From Diprion similis (lineage: Eukaryota > Arthropoda > Insecta > Hymenoptera > Diprionidae): DNA of 64,000 nt. A model generated the notes under the pieces. That model was not told the origin of the DNA. It saw only the letters and a list, made by a program, of their open reading frames with translations, and did not search any database. This document shows, in pieces, positions 50,323-61,593 of this stretch; position 1 is the stretch's first letter; every line of letters begins with the position of its first letter. The translations under genes and the position numbers were made by a program. The stretch lies in contig NC_060113.1 of the NCBI RefSeq assembly GCF_021155765.1, positions 5,843,001-5,907,000 of the forward strand, given 5' to 3'.

Positions 50323-52618
50323 AGCTCTCGCGTTCTGGTCACAATCAAAATTATTCAAACGAATTACATAACAGTCTGAGAACGAGACGCTATAGGATAT
50401 AACATACATATCTGTATAGTCATGGCGACAAAATCGATTCGTTGCTGTGTCAGGACAGTCATTAGTCGCATTCATACCACGCACGTCCCCTACTTTTCTG
50501 GTTTTTAAAAATTTGTCAAAAATATTATTTTCGGCATTAGAAACCCGCGATATCACTGTTTTTAGATGATAAAGTCTGGAATAATAAAATCAGAATAAAG
50601 AAAAAAATGTTAGTTGAAGTATTAGTAATTGATGGTTGATAATGAGTGATTCGATATTCGTAGAACGGAAAGTTTGGCTCAAAATGATGGCAGTTAAAAG
50701 GATGCCAAAATCTTGGAGAATCTACAATTAGAGTATAAATAGTCTGCGGAAAAGATTATAATAATAAGTGAGGAATCCGCGGTATGCCGAGAAAGCGATA
50801 AGACAGATATGGATTCCGAGTTTAATACATCCCGTTTGGTCAGACAGCGCGGTTTTATCGCTGAAAGATCTGAGTATATGTATAATATAAATTTACCCGC
50901 AGTCTCTTATCGAGTTGTCATCAGGAGGGTGAAATTTAGTTAAGAGGTATTTCTATTAAGTACGTACTTAGAATGAGTAAATTGAGACTTTATGCAAACT
51001 GAATACTGCAAGAGAAAAGCAAAAAAAATTACGTTGCAAATGAATCTTCTTTTTCTGAAAAACAATAATGGATAAAGAAAACTAACTCATTGTCAGAGCT
51101 GACGAGTTAAAGTGTTCTGATTTTACCGAAAGTGAATTCGTGTTAATGGACTTGAAAAGCGGGCTGACAGATGAGTTTCGTTCAAGAAAAATAGAAACAA
51201 TCAAGACGATGCACTAAAGCAATGCTCCATTTAATGCGTCAGGAAAATTTTGATAAATCACGGTTTAAAAAAGTAACGCATTACACGACGATCAATCATA
51301 GAATAGATGTGAATAGAACAGTGTAAAAACTTGATACGTAAACGGAAAATAATCGGGATGAGTTGAACCAGCTTCGGAGTTACGATTGCATTTTAAAAGT
51401 CTTTGTTTTCTGCCGTATAATCTTTATCATCACGAGGTATTAAACTCTGGTATTTACATTTTAAAGCCGAAGTAACGACGTCAGCTTTCAACCAATCTCG
51501 CATATATCCTCATACATTATACAAAATTCGGAGCGTAGAGTCCTGATAATCTCACGAAATTTTTTCCCTCCTATATACGCGCCATTTGCTATATATCCAA
51601 ACTTTTGCATTCAGTTTTACAATAAGACACTGATATTCGAATATTCTCGACCTTTTTTCTCGGTTCTGAAAAGCTTCTTCGAAAGTATTATGACAGGTGA
51701 ACATTGACGTTACGTGAATCTCGAATACCTCGACGCGGTTTTCCAAGTTTGGGAAAGGCACTTATCGTGAAAACTTGTCAAGATCTATTTCGCTGGCAGA
51801 ATATGTCGGTAGATTATTGAAATAAGTGGAATATATTGTTCCAAACTCCTATATGTGATTTATCGGGTATGAAAATTTATGAAAACCTTGATTCAAAATG
51901 CTAAAAAGAGTATCATGGCGTTAAAAATTATCTAGCAATTGTATGAGCGAGAAACTTTTTCACTTAAATATGTACAGTAGATATTGGGTCAGATCATTTT
52001 AATAAAAAGTATAAAAAGTAATAAAAGAAAAACAAGATCCTCCGAAAGTCGACTTTGATCGTCTTCAAGCCGATTGTCAGTGGGAAATGATTTTCTTCTA
52101 CCGGGGCATTGTTCATTGGGATAAAATGGCAAAATTTAAAATTTCTGCGTGCTAAATTGTAACAGAATGCCAAGTGTAATTGACCTCAATAAATATAAGC
52201 ACCGACTTGTGATACAGAGTGATTGTGCTAATATCCGTGAATGAAGAGTATGTAAGCAAACTAATTAATTACGTGTCAGTAAATGACCTGTCAATGGAAT
52301 GGTTTTGGAACAATTTGACGACAATGCTTATTGAAGGTGTCGTGACGCAAGAGTGTCTCATCTGCAGTATAATTATAATTAATTTCGGAGTCCCGTGGTA
52401 TGCCATGTAGCAGCCCCCCTTTCCCATTGACGTAAAGCACATTTCAACGCGTTACGAAACACCCCAAAGTACGGGGATGACAACTGGGACCCAAACGTGG
52501 CTTGGGGGAATTGGGTTTAATCCTTACCAACGTCGCCGTCACTCAGGATACCGTGGAAAGAGACGCAGAGCAGCAGCAGCAGCTCCAAGCCTCCACGCCA
52601 CCACTTTTTGCGGCCCAT
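39262..52618 (-). CDS. IA-2: IA-2/PTPRN receptor-type pseudophosphatase of dense-core vesicles
   Basis: Fifteen coding exons: 52618-52528, 47045-46992, 46900-46840, 46101-45970, 45808-45715, 45484-44641, 44263-44087, 43746-43712, 43634-43340, 43272-43205, 42726-42343, 41540-41319, 40348-39984, 39690-39637, 39538-39262; phases close and give about 1050 residues. A signal peptide ([16 protein letters not shown]) precedes a Cys-containing RESP18-like region ([10 protein letters not shown]...[17 protein letters not shown]), a long acidic luminal segment, a membrane-proximal SEA-like domain (about 505-620), a transmembrane helix about 638-658 (rich in Ala/Leu) and one cytoplasmic tyrosine-phosphatase domain from about 746. 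The active-site loop reads [10 protein letters not shown] (957-966) and the WPD loop reads WPE (924-926), the IA-2 signature of a catalytically impaired phosphatase. In neuroendocrine cells the family sits in secretory-vesicle membranes and supports vesicle storage and neuropeptide or insulin release. Confidence 0.96.
40770..40860. mobile_element. MITE family A, 3' fragment
   Basis: ACTTGCAAAATAATGATTTC followed by TTGTTACGTCAACGTCAT and TAACTTCAAC matches the right half of the family. No left end is visible, so it is a truncated copy in an IA-2 intron. Confidence 0.5.
41761..42139. mobile_element. MITE family B, 379 bp, in an IA-2 intron
   Basis: The ends are exact inverted complements (TATTGACAATA and TATTGTCAATA). 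Similarity continues inward for about 80 bases through GTTTTGCGGTGCCCATAATA on the left and its near-complement GATATCGTGGGCACCGCAAA on the right. No coding capacity. I could not define a target-site duplication. Confidence 0.8.
42836..43120. mobile_element. Inverted-repeat element C in an IA-2 intron
   Basis: A left arm containing TACGTGTCCTGAAAAAAAAT and AGCAATTTCCTGCG (about 42920-42954) is mirrored by CGCAGGAAATTGCAATTTTT and TTTCAGGACACAT (about 43009-43042). Weaker inverted similarity extends to both outer ends. About 285 bp, non-coding, probably a non-autonomous DNA element. Confidence 0.7.
47681..47702. repeat. G22 tract
   Basis: Run of 22 guanines in the first coding intron of IA-2, preceded by CC, in otherwise AT-rich DNA. 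Such a run can form quadruplex or triplex structures. Its exact length is prone to sequencing error. Confidence 0.9.
47951..48166. mobile_element. MITE family A copy in IA-2 intron 1
   Basis: Begins GTTTGAAGTTAGCAACGTTA and TCGTAATAAATCG; ends ATGAATCGTTACGATACAAA then TGTTACTAAGTTCAAC. The core TTACCGTTTACTGAAGTGAA is shared with other copies. About 216 bp. Confidence 0.72.
50246..50319. repeat. (TA)n microsatellite, about 74 bp
   Basis: TA dinucleotide run with a single C interruption in IA-2 intron 1. Open frames through it are artefacts of the repeat. Confidence 0.95.
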
Positions 52619-55393
52619 AGGTGTTCCTGTAAGCAAACATTTAAACAAAAGATCTCAAGCTTCAATTTCATACGGCTTAATGGTTTCTCAATTAACTTTA
52701 TCCTTGCGCAACTCAGGTCATTGTACACCCAATTTCACTAAACACAATCCAAGTGTTGTATTATAAGTATATTCACAGGCAACTGAAGATAAACTTATAC
52801 CCTAATAACCAAACTCAAGACAATTGTGTCTGTACAAATGTGGAAACAAAACTTTGAGAATTACAAGTTTTCTTACGATACAAGCATCTTTCTTGTGTAT
52901 CCAGATAAAACGAAGAAGGTGTCTCATCTGTTGATCTAAGATCCTTTTAACCGTCAGATGCTTTCCAGACAACTTTGGGACGTAGATGGCTTAATGGGAC
53001 GCCTAATTATACTTTGTAAAAACCAGTGCTCATTCTGTTTAATTAATTGTTTTACTTGGTTAGGTATTTGTATCGCCGTAGAAAAAATGTCTGACTATTT
53101 TATATCCGCTTATTCGAAAGATATACTTTGCTTCTCAGAATGTGATTTGAAGATAAATTTTCAGCAAGGTAATTTTCGTAAAAATAAAATTTTTAATGTC
53201 GCGGTAAAAGTACTTTACAATAAATATTGTAGCACTGAAATATATGAAATTAACATATCAAGTACCAGAATGTTATACAATGTTTCTCGGAAACTTTTGT
53301 GAAACCTTATTCTAATTGAATGCAAAGTTTGACTCAATTTAATTAAATTTAAGAAAGTTTTGGACAGATAGTAAATAACAAATTCGAGAATTATAACAGC
53401 TGACTTCATCAGTATTTGTGCCGGTGACAAGTCTTATAACAGTCCAACATAGTGCTGGATCCGAATGATTAAACTCAAAGCTCGAAGGTCAATACATGCC
53501 TAATCCAGAGTTCCTGGTTTACTCGGTCCAATCTCAACCCATATGACATGGAAGTCAAGCCGTGACTCTAGCGTGGATGAGGGGATTACCCGGTTTGCAC
53601 TGGAGTTGATTGAATCTCGGACAAAAGGAACTACGCGTAACGGTTCGTCCTCCATTGTATTGCTCTCTTGCTCTTGGACATGCTTGTATATTTTTATATA
53701 ATTGGCTAAGACTATAAGGAGGATACGGCGATAGATAATCAATGACAATTAACATTTAATCTGTTAATATTCACCGCTAAATGTGATTCGTCAAATGTAA
53801 ATTCGAGGATTTATTGCTTACGAGCGAGACACCGCCTTTGACAGTGCTTGATCAAAGCTACCCTTCGCAGGGTGAAACGAAATTATAAATAATCGAGCGA
53901 GTACGTATTTCGGCATTTTCGAGAAAATAGTGACCAAATTGTAACCTCTTTGCAGAATAGGATATACGAAATATTATACAAACCTTACATATATTTGTGG
54001 TGAAAGAAATTTCGCATATAGTCATTAATTATTGTCATTTTTTTTTTTACCGTGAACGAAAAATACAGTTCTGGAAGGTACAGCATTAAATTGATATTAT
54101 TGCATTATTAAACTGAAAATATATAGCTCACTAAACAAACGAATTTGATGTTACAATAACGAGAAAATGTACTATCGGAATCTAGAATTACATTTAAGTA
54201 GTTTATACTTGTATGACATTTTCTTGAAATTTAAACAATATCCCAATCGTTTTTTTTGTAACAACACCCATTTCAGTGGAATTCTTTATTAATTGTGACT
54301 GAATAAAAATGAAATTTTTCTCACTGTCAGTCTAAACGAAAGCCGTTGAAATAATCTTTACTTGTCAATCTGTATTACTTACATAAAATTTCGCGATTAA
54401 ATTGTCACGTGTTGCATCGAAAATAATGCCGTTGCAAAATTACTGTCTAGAGATGCTAACAAGTAGATAATCCCTTCAAAACAAATGATAAATTTCGGTG
54501 GCACAACCGCTACCCCACCGATTCGGTTGAGATTGAGTCTCGCCGGGCCGGTCGTAAAAAGCACGCTGAAATCTTTGATCGCAATTTTCTCCAGAACCAT
54601 TCGACCATCGGTGGAATTGCTAAATTACGTGTTCCTTTCATTTTAATCTCCTTTTACTCTTTGAAGGTAAAGACAGTGTTCTTCTAATATGTGTAATCAA
54701 TTAATTACAGGTAACCCATAGACTTTGAATTACAAAATCTCTTTTAACAAATACGCAATTAGACCAAATTATCGAATGGAAAGAACCAGCCAGTAGATGC
54801 AGGTATAAAAATAATCGCATTGCAATTAATTGCAATTAGTTTCAGACAATTTATTGCTACTATGGAGAAGAGTAAGACATGGAAAATGTTGTTGAATGAT
54901 ATTCGGTTGAAAAGACACTGCGTATACGTAAAAATTGAACCCTGTTCGCAACGGCTTATCAAAAATAGCAAAGAAAATGCGAGAAATTTCATCGGATCAA
55001 AGATGGAACAACTACACGAGTATTACATAGGATGTTAATGCCAAAACAAAACCTTACGTGAAAATGTTGCTTCTAATTGGTAGGACACTCGAGACTGGGT
55101 AAAAAATAAGCCGAACAAATTGAACCGTTCGGAAATCAATGAAACCGTTTTACCTGTCCGCGTGGGCGTTGATAGCCCGTTTATTCGCGGCGATCAGGGG
55201 CGCAGGGTGCAATGGCGCCCTGCCTGCGACTACTGTGAAGCATCAGGTTGCACACACATGCCTCGCACCAAAAATCATGGTTTTTGACACCGCTGCCGAC
55301 CGAGATGGTAAAAATTGCGCGGTTCAATCGTGGGAATAAGTGGAGAGTATTCATCGCGTGGGTTTCAATTAAATGTGAATAGAATCGGCTTAC
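52619..55393 (-). other. IA-2 5' UTR tail and probable leader intron
   Basis: Eight bases upstream of the IA-2 ATG an acceptor (TTTGCTTACAG on the minus strand) marks a splice, so 52619-52626 is 5' UTR and an intron lies to its right. No gene is recognised within it. Short frames such as 53500-53748 have no family resemblance. Confidence 0.5.
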
Positions 55394-55750
55394 CTGGGCG
55401 TGACAAGGTCCTCAGTATCTCATTGTTGCATGGTCCCACGCGTCACTGGACTAGTCGTTGGTAGGTGGTGCTCGGACCATTTCTAAATGGTCTCTCGGCT
55501 CGCGCAACCTAAAGAAGAACCTTTTGCGTCGAATTTCAAATCGATCAGACGAGACACGCGCGCCTTGCGCGTTACCTCGCCTGCGTAGCCTACGTAGCCT
55601 GCGGAGCCGAAGAAGGCTGCTGTGCAGAGTCGATGCCACCTCGAAGAGCCCTCAGTATGCAGAAGTCAACGCACCGCAACTTGGACTCGACTCGAGTCTC
55701 TGGGAAAAATTTATTTACACCGGCTATTGGCGACTTTGATTCGATGCTGA
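55394..55750 (-). promoter_or_regulatory. IA-2: Probable non-coding first exon and promoter of IA-2
   Basis: A GC-rich, CpG-rich island in AT-rich surroundings ends, on the minus strand, with CACGCCCAG followed by GTAAGC, a strong donor at 55394. It is the first good donor upstream of the IA-2 acceptor at 52626. It includes a near-repeated CGTAGCCTACGTAGCCTGCG block (about 55585). The right-hand boundary and transcription start are guesses. Confidence 0.45.
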
Positions 55751-56992
55751 CTTAGCGCCGAGTATTTTCAGGCCTTTTCCACGCTGCAGAACACACACAG
55801 ACCCGCTGACAAGCAGGAATTTCTGCAACGTCGCGTATACCTACAATTTATCACGCAACGACGCCTGCGCTCCGCGGATATGACCGATATGGTCACCATA
55901 GCTCAGCTACGCCACCAACGCCGCGGCCGCTGCTGATAACTTTCTTATTAACCGCCCTATCAATGCGGCTTACCGCAAAGCTTGTATGTAACATAATGGG
56001 GCTATCCGCTCCATTACTTGGCCCAAAGTTTGGATATCCCTTGGCTGGAATGTTTCTCTCTAGGTTGCGGAAAGAATTCATTCGAATGTGTAGCGAAATA
56101 ACAATTTTTACCTGTTTTTTTTTTCTTTTTTTTTGGCTCATTTGGATCCTCAGACACTGTCTAATTTTACTCTTCTTGTATTTGATAGATTTTTGTGTCC
56201 AAATTTTGTACTAACGTTATGGTCAAAACACATAGCGATCAGAAATCGAAGGAATATTTTCTGAGCCAGTCAACAAATACCCAACTCAGTTGAGGGTGCG
56301 ATTACACTATCAATTTCGATACATGAGCATTGTAAGATATAATTCAAAATATATATATATATATATGTATTTTTTTTTAACAAACTAGGACATTTAGCTG
56401 CAGTGACAGTTGGGCAATCACTTACGCACGTGCGGTATCTAGTGCTTGGCTCGAAACTAATTCAATCTTCCCGAAATTTATAATTCATGTCGAAATAAAC
56501 TAATAAATTCTGTTATCTAATAAAGAAAGTTTTCGAAAGAAATTTCAACTCATTCGAACATGGAACCGTTAATACATAAAATGTCTTACGATCTTCATTA
56601 GGATATTTGAAATTGAATTTTTATTCATTTATCAGGAAACATAAAGGTTTCTGGACATAAGAAATACAAAAATTTTTTATTGGGCTGGCAAAATATAATG
56701 GGCGTGGTTACAAACGACATAACGCCTAAAAGAGACTAATCTGCATCTGATTATTATGGGTAAATTATACGAACATCATAAGGGACGGAAAACTGCCCTA
56801 CAAGCTATTAGGATTATATTTTATATCCCATTAGGTTCAGTTCACATACCGTAAATCATACGATAAAACCAACATTTATAATCGATTACGACTCTCCCTA
56901 AGTACTTACAATATTATAAGGCAATTATAATACAATCCACAACCGGGTGAACATCCTCAGAGATATTGAATCGTGATAGCAATCCAAAAATA

Positions 56993-57013
56993 CCCCCCCC
57001 CCCCCCCCCCCCC
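56993..57013. repeat. C21 tract
   Basis: Run of 21 cytosines ending CCCACCCTACCC. It is the complement in kind, and almost in length, of the G22 tract 9.3 kb to the left. Confidence 0.9.
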
Positions 57014-57376
57014 ACCCTACCCGTCGAATCTTGTTTCGCAGAAATATCTTTGTTAATTGATACCGTGATATATTACAACATACATTCTACGTAAACCTAT
57101 GTGTAATATTGTCCAATGATCGCTAGGGTTCTGCAATGTTGACCTATCAAAGCATGTGGGAAGCAGAAGGTCATAAGGGCAAACATTTCCCCCGCGTGTT
57201 TGTGGATAACACGCTAAGCACCTGATTATTGTACCGTGTACACGGTACACCGACATTCACCTGCGCATACGTTCACTCTATACAAATTATAGGGGCGCTT
57301 GTATATGTGTACGTATGTATGTACATAGGCACAAATGTGCGACGCCCCCGTGTCTCACCTGCTAAAATCTAACAAG

Positions 57377-57581
57377 GTTGAAGTTAAAAACGTTATCGTA
57401 ACGAAACATCAGGGAAAAATAGTTATTTTCATAAATTTACAATTATTTTTAAGGAAATGAGATTTCGAAATGAGAGTGTGTTTTGTTTTATTACAGCTTA
57501 CTGAATTTCCTGCTTTTTCAAAATCGCGAAATAATAATTTTCACTCAGCATGAATCGTTACGATAACGTTACTAACTTCAA
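57377..57581. mobile_element. MITE family A, intact copy 1 of a tandem pair
   Basis: The left end GTTGAAGTTAAAAACGTTAT then CGTAACGAAACATCAG is inverted at the right end as ATGAATCGTTACGATAACGT then TACTAACTTCAA. The core includes GAGATTTCGAAATGAGAGTG and TTTTATTACAGCTTACTGAA. About 205 bp, non-coding. With the next copy it defines the family. Confidence 0.85.
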
Positions 57582-57598
57582 TACGGTAATTGAACGAA

Positions 57599-57798
57599 GT
57601 TGAAGTTAGTTATCGTAACGAAACATCAGTGAAAAATCACTATTTTCGTAAATTTACAATTATTTTTAAGGAACTGAGATTTCGAAATGAGAGTGTGTTT
57701 TGTTTTATTACAGCTTACTGGATTTCCTGCTTTTTCAAAATCGCGAAATAATAATTTTTACTCAGCATGAATCGTTACGATAACGTTACTAACTTCAA
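57599..57798. mobile_element. MITE family A, intact copy 2 of a tandem pair
   Basis: Direct repeat of the preceding unit with only a few differences, 17 bases away. The left end lacks a few bases (GTTGAAGTTAGTTATCGTAA); the right end is CGTTACGATAACGTTACTAA then CTTCAA. The high identity suggests a recent tandem duplication. Confidence 0.85.
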
Positions 57799-59755
57799 TA
57801 CGATAAAATCAACCGCCAATACCAACGCCAGCCGCACCGCGCGCTTCAAAGATTGACGTGGTTGGTTGTGCTTGCGGGATATATTGATTAAGAACACTTG
57901 TTGCAGAGGCGGAACGAGCCCTCTGCTCCTACACCCATTTTCCTCCTTATTCCACCCGTTGGTCGTCACGTCGACGGAACTCTTCAAGGTCTCGCCTCCG
58001 CGCCCCACGACCTGCAACCCCGCACACACACACACCCCTATATTTCGACGCCCACTCGTTTAATGTTCAGACACACTCAAACACTCAAGTACACTCACGG
58101 CTTGTTTTTGCGCGCAAACAAGCATGCGTTTTCTATCAGTGTGTTGTTTTTATCCGCCTTCCATTTCTCTTCCATTTCGGTATGTTGGAGCTTTTTTGCC
58201 CCTGGGTACAGGGGCTTAAATCGGACGGATTTCTTGTTTTATTCTTCTAAAATTAAATCCAACAAAAAGAGGCAAATGTACAGCTGGATTGGACTTCGGA
58301 AAAAAATTTTATCCTCAATTAATTGGGACTAATAGGAATTAGGATAAGATTATAAATCAAGGGGCTTATAATATTAATGTAACTTAGATTCGACAATTCC
58401 AGCTTGTCTCTAGATGCTCTTGAGAATTTCGAATTATTTGAGGGAGAAGTGATTAAAATACGCCTACGCGCCTGTCCCTGACGTTTATCGAATTTTGTTC
58501 TTGCGTATTATAAAACGCGTCAAAATTTATTTAATTGAGCGCATTAATTCAATCGTGGTATAATTTGAGTCCTTCGAGGACCATAATTCTGTACAAGCTG
58601 TAAATACAAGTTGACATTTTCCCAATTCAATGTGATTGGTCTGGTAAAAAAATACTGACGCTTTCTGGATCAAGTGAATAATGCAATGGATTGTGATTTC
58701 CTGACGCATTATTTATGAAAAATACTTTCTATATAATTCGGATATATATTTTATTTAATTAAAAAAACTACTTTGCATATTGACTTTACCCGCGAGATGT
58801 AAAATCAAATATAGTTTGATACAGGATACAATTAATTTATCGTTTATAATATCAGATGTTCGTATAATTCCATCTATTAAATTGAATTCGTCGCAAATTG
58901 TGCGTATAATTCTGTTGGGTTTCGGATAAAATGTTACAAATTTTGTTCCTCCAACTCTCACGCTCAGTGTCTACAATCTGACCTAAATTTATATCACACA
59001 TCAGACTTGCGCTCTAGACAAAGTTTCTCATGAAAAAAACGAGCGTTTTTCTCTACCCATTAAAACTTCACATAGAAGTCGTAAAAAGGATTTTCGGAAA
59101 CTATAGTATTTCCTCTCTAGATTCAGTTCTTTTAATGAAATGATAGTAAAAAAATTGATTTTTAAAGAGATATATACTGCAGAGAACCTATTTTTGCATA
59201 GGAAATTATTCGATCAGTTTTTTTGTAATTAAATGAAAAGAAAAAAAAAAAAAACGCAACACTTTATTCAAAGTGGAAATCTTTATTCGAATACAGAAAA
59301 ATAGCTGATTTAGAAAATCTTTCCGAAGATTTTGAGAATCTTTAGGGTGAAACACAATAATGGAATAATCAATTTTGGTGTAAGTTACATTAGTTTGTTA
59401 CAATCTTACAAAACTCTGATAAAACCTCATGCATTAGGTCAACAGCATTAGGCACATCATTCAAAAGCATTGCAAAAATATTGTTTGGTACGAGAAATTC
59501 CTCGACAAGATAAGATGACTAAGGCTTGATTATGAAATTCAAAAAACACAAAGTGTTGGAGTACTTTGAATCTAACGTTTAGTCTATTTCAGTTTCAGTA
59601 GTGTTTTTGTAACTTCACGGTAATCCAGTACAGTTTGATTAAAAGTTTGACACGATTAGGTAATTACTGTTCAAGGAACATCAGCCATATGGATTATTCT
59701 GGAAGGAATTTACAAACTAGCTATCCAAATAACAGCATGAAATAAAATTGTCTAA

Positions 59756-60717
59756 TTATTGCTGAATATCCTCAGTTGCGATGATACATACTGAATCCAT
59801 CGGTAGCACAGACTGATTTTCTGTAGGTTCTACATTTGTGGATGGTTTGCTTAATATTGTTATCAGTTTCTCAGTGAGAGTGTTTTGTTGCCTGATCAGA
59901 TCAGCCAATTTATCAAATCTTTCTTTTTCTCTTTGCTCCCTTGCCTCTTCCCTTTCTTTTCGTTCCAACTCTAGTTGCTGCATTATTGCAATAACATCGG
60001 CGTAAGTCACTTGTCCAACTTCTTCAACGATATACTGTCCAGGATCTATTTGAATCCCCTCTTTAACATCATCCTCTTCAGCTACTGGCAAATATTCTTG
60101 CTTCATTTTTTTCGATTTTGGCCCCCGTGTTTCTACTTGTTCCACTTCTTCGTCACCTTGAAAACTTACGCTTCCTAACAGTTTACCCTCTGATTTTTCA
60201 AATATTTCACTAAGTTTACCAAACCATGGCGGAGTTTTTCCACTCTTTTTATTCAACACGCTGATAAAAGTCTTTTTCAAACTTAACCACTTCTGGTAGG
60301 CTACTTTACATGGATTCTCACCCAACAATATTCCTTGAGATTCTATCTTCGCCGCTATTTGCTCCCAAACAAGCTTCTTTTTGAAACTCGAACTCGTTAG
60401 CTTGTAGATGAATTCCTCTGATCCAACTACGTCCAACAGAACGTCCAACGCATTTGGCTGTTCCCATATGCTGACGTATTTTTTGTAGATTCCATAATCT
60501 GTTGATTGGTAAAAAAAATAAAGTTATTTATGTAGGCAAATACATTCGACAATCTTCATTAATAAGTAGTAAAATAACTTCTTCAAAGAATTAGCTCGAG
60601 CAATTATTTATTCGTTGATATATTGAATACATTCTAATACAATGGTTACAATAAGTTTTTACCTTCATGGTCATTCGCTTCTTGAATGTCTGATAACTCA
60701 AGTGTGTTTTCACTCAT
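59756..60717 (-). CDS. Myb/SANT-like (MADF-like) DNA-binding protein
   Basis: Two coding exons, 60717-60663 and 60498-59756, joined in phase 1 (SDIQEANDHE to DYGIYKKY), give about 265 residues. Residues about 30-115 look like a Myb/SANT-like trihelix domain: LLDVVGSEEFIYKLTSSSFK, then KLVWEQIAAKIESQG and VAYQKWLSLKKTF, with the regularly spaced Trp typical of this fold. A basic patch (GPKSKKMK) may be a nuclear signal. Residues about 190-240 form a strongly charged coiled coil (LERKEREEAREQREKERF, then LADLIRQQNTL). Such proteins are nuclear DNA-binding factors. Some derive from the Myb-like partner gene of Harbinger transposons, which cannot be tested here. The start ATG at 60717 is followed directly by a good donor. 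Confidence 0.85.
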
Positions 60718-61567
60718 GTTTGAACATAATTTTCAATTTTTATATTATGTTTATCCTCTGTGTTCCTTTTTGAGATAATTTTTACTCCTCTCCGTTCTTA
60801 TTTATGCTTTATCGGCAGTTGCAGAAGTAGATGAGAACCTCGCAAGTCACGGTTAATTTTCATAAATTCCCTGTCAAATTTTCCATTGATCAATTATTTT
60901 CAATTACCAAGTAATTACATTAAAATTTGTCGCGATAGGTTAATCGTCATAAACTAATATCGCCGGTATTACAATTTACAATTCCCAAGCCATTAGCCAT
61001 CGGCATTCGATATTTCGGTGCTTGGCAGTTGGCCCTTCTGAAATGCAGTCTGAATTGTGGGGATTTTTAATATTTGCAAGGCAAGGTTGGTAATACTTAG
61101 TATAATTTCGAACATATCCAATATACGAAAAATATTTGTAACATTATACGTGAGGGAATATATTGATCGTCAAATATTGAATTCACGAGTCTGAAATCGC
61201 CTCGATTTTTACTAAAAATCGGAAAAATCGTGCTCGATTTACTTTCTTTGTATATTAAATTGCGCTTGGCGTTAAAATGGCGATCACATACGTCTCATGC
61301 ATCCCCAACATATATCTTCAGTCATAACGACATCTTCAGTCATATGTTTGAGTAAATGGATTGATAAATTGGTAAAACAAGGGTATAATTATATAATTAT
61401 GGTCATATTAATGCATAAGCATTGTCTTATATCGTCATTCCATGTATATAAATCGCATTTAATATTAGTGAAGAGTCAAGAATCGCGCGATGAGTCGCGC
61501 CGGAAGTAGACTCAACGCGAGGTATTCGAATATCGAGTCCCAACCGTAGTTGGTAGCTACGATAAGT
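60718..61567. promoter_or_regulatory. Shared divergent promoter region, Myb/SANT-like gene and RpL27
   Basis: About 850 bases separate the start of the Myb/SANT-like gene (minus) from the RpL27 leader exon (plus). No other gene is seen. Any shared regulation is inference; no particular site could be identified. Confidence 0.4.
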
Positions 61568-61593
61568 TCTTTTTTCCGGTTTGCGGAGACACC
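61568..61593 (+). other. RpL27: RpL27 non-coding leader exon with TOP-type start
   Basis: CTTTTTTCC opens a pyrimidine-rich start of the type used by ribosomal-protein mRNAs. The exon continues GGTTTGCGGAGACACC and ends at GTAAGT, a strong donor. The next acceptor (TTTCTTTACAG) lies nine bases before the RpL27 ATG. The exact start base is inferred. Confidence 0.6.

Larger units (their letters stand above)
46993..52527 (-). other. Large first coding intron of IA-2 (from 47046)
   Basis: The intron separates the signal-peptide exon from the RESP18-like exons. It contains a G22 tract, a MITE family A copy and a long TA microsatellite. A frame at 47130-47465 has no ATG and I do not count it as a gene. 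The remainder (48.2-50.2 kb and 50.4-52.5 kb) has no recognised content. Only 46993-47045 of this span is coding. Confidence 0.55.
55751..59755. other. Intergenic interval, no gene recognised
   Basis: GC-richer DNA continues to about 55.95 kb, then AT-rich sequence. It contains a C21 tract (56993-57013), two tandem MITE family A copies (57377-57798) and a short CA run (about 58022-58036). A long frame at 57898-58332 has no ATG at its start and no protein-like features. The far end is the 3' flank of the Myb/SANT-like gene. Confidence 0.5.

Noticed and set aside
50166-50556. Frames rich in Tyr-Ile repeats around 50.3 kb
   Set aside because: These are translations of the TA microsatellite.
53500-53755. 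Two overlapping minus-strand frames near 53.6 kb, possibly a transposon remnant
   Set aside because: The sequence is somewhat GC-richer, but neither frame shows a recognisable domain, and no terminal repeats were found.
57898-58332. A 144-codon plus-strand frame downstream of the MITE pair
   Set aside because: It starts at TTG and is dominated by Pro/Thr/His and Ser/Phe-rich low-complexity sequence including a CA microsatellite.
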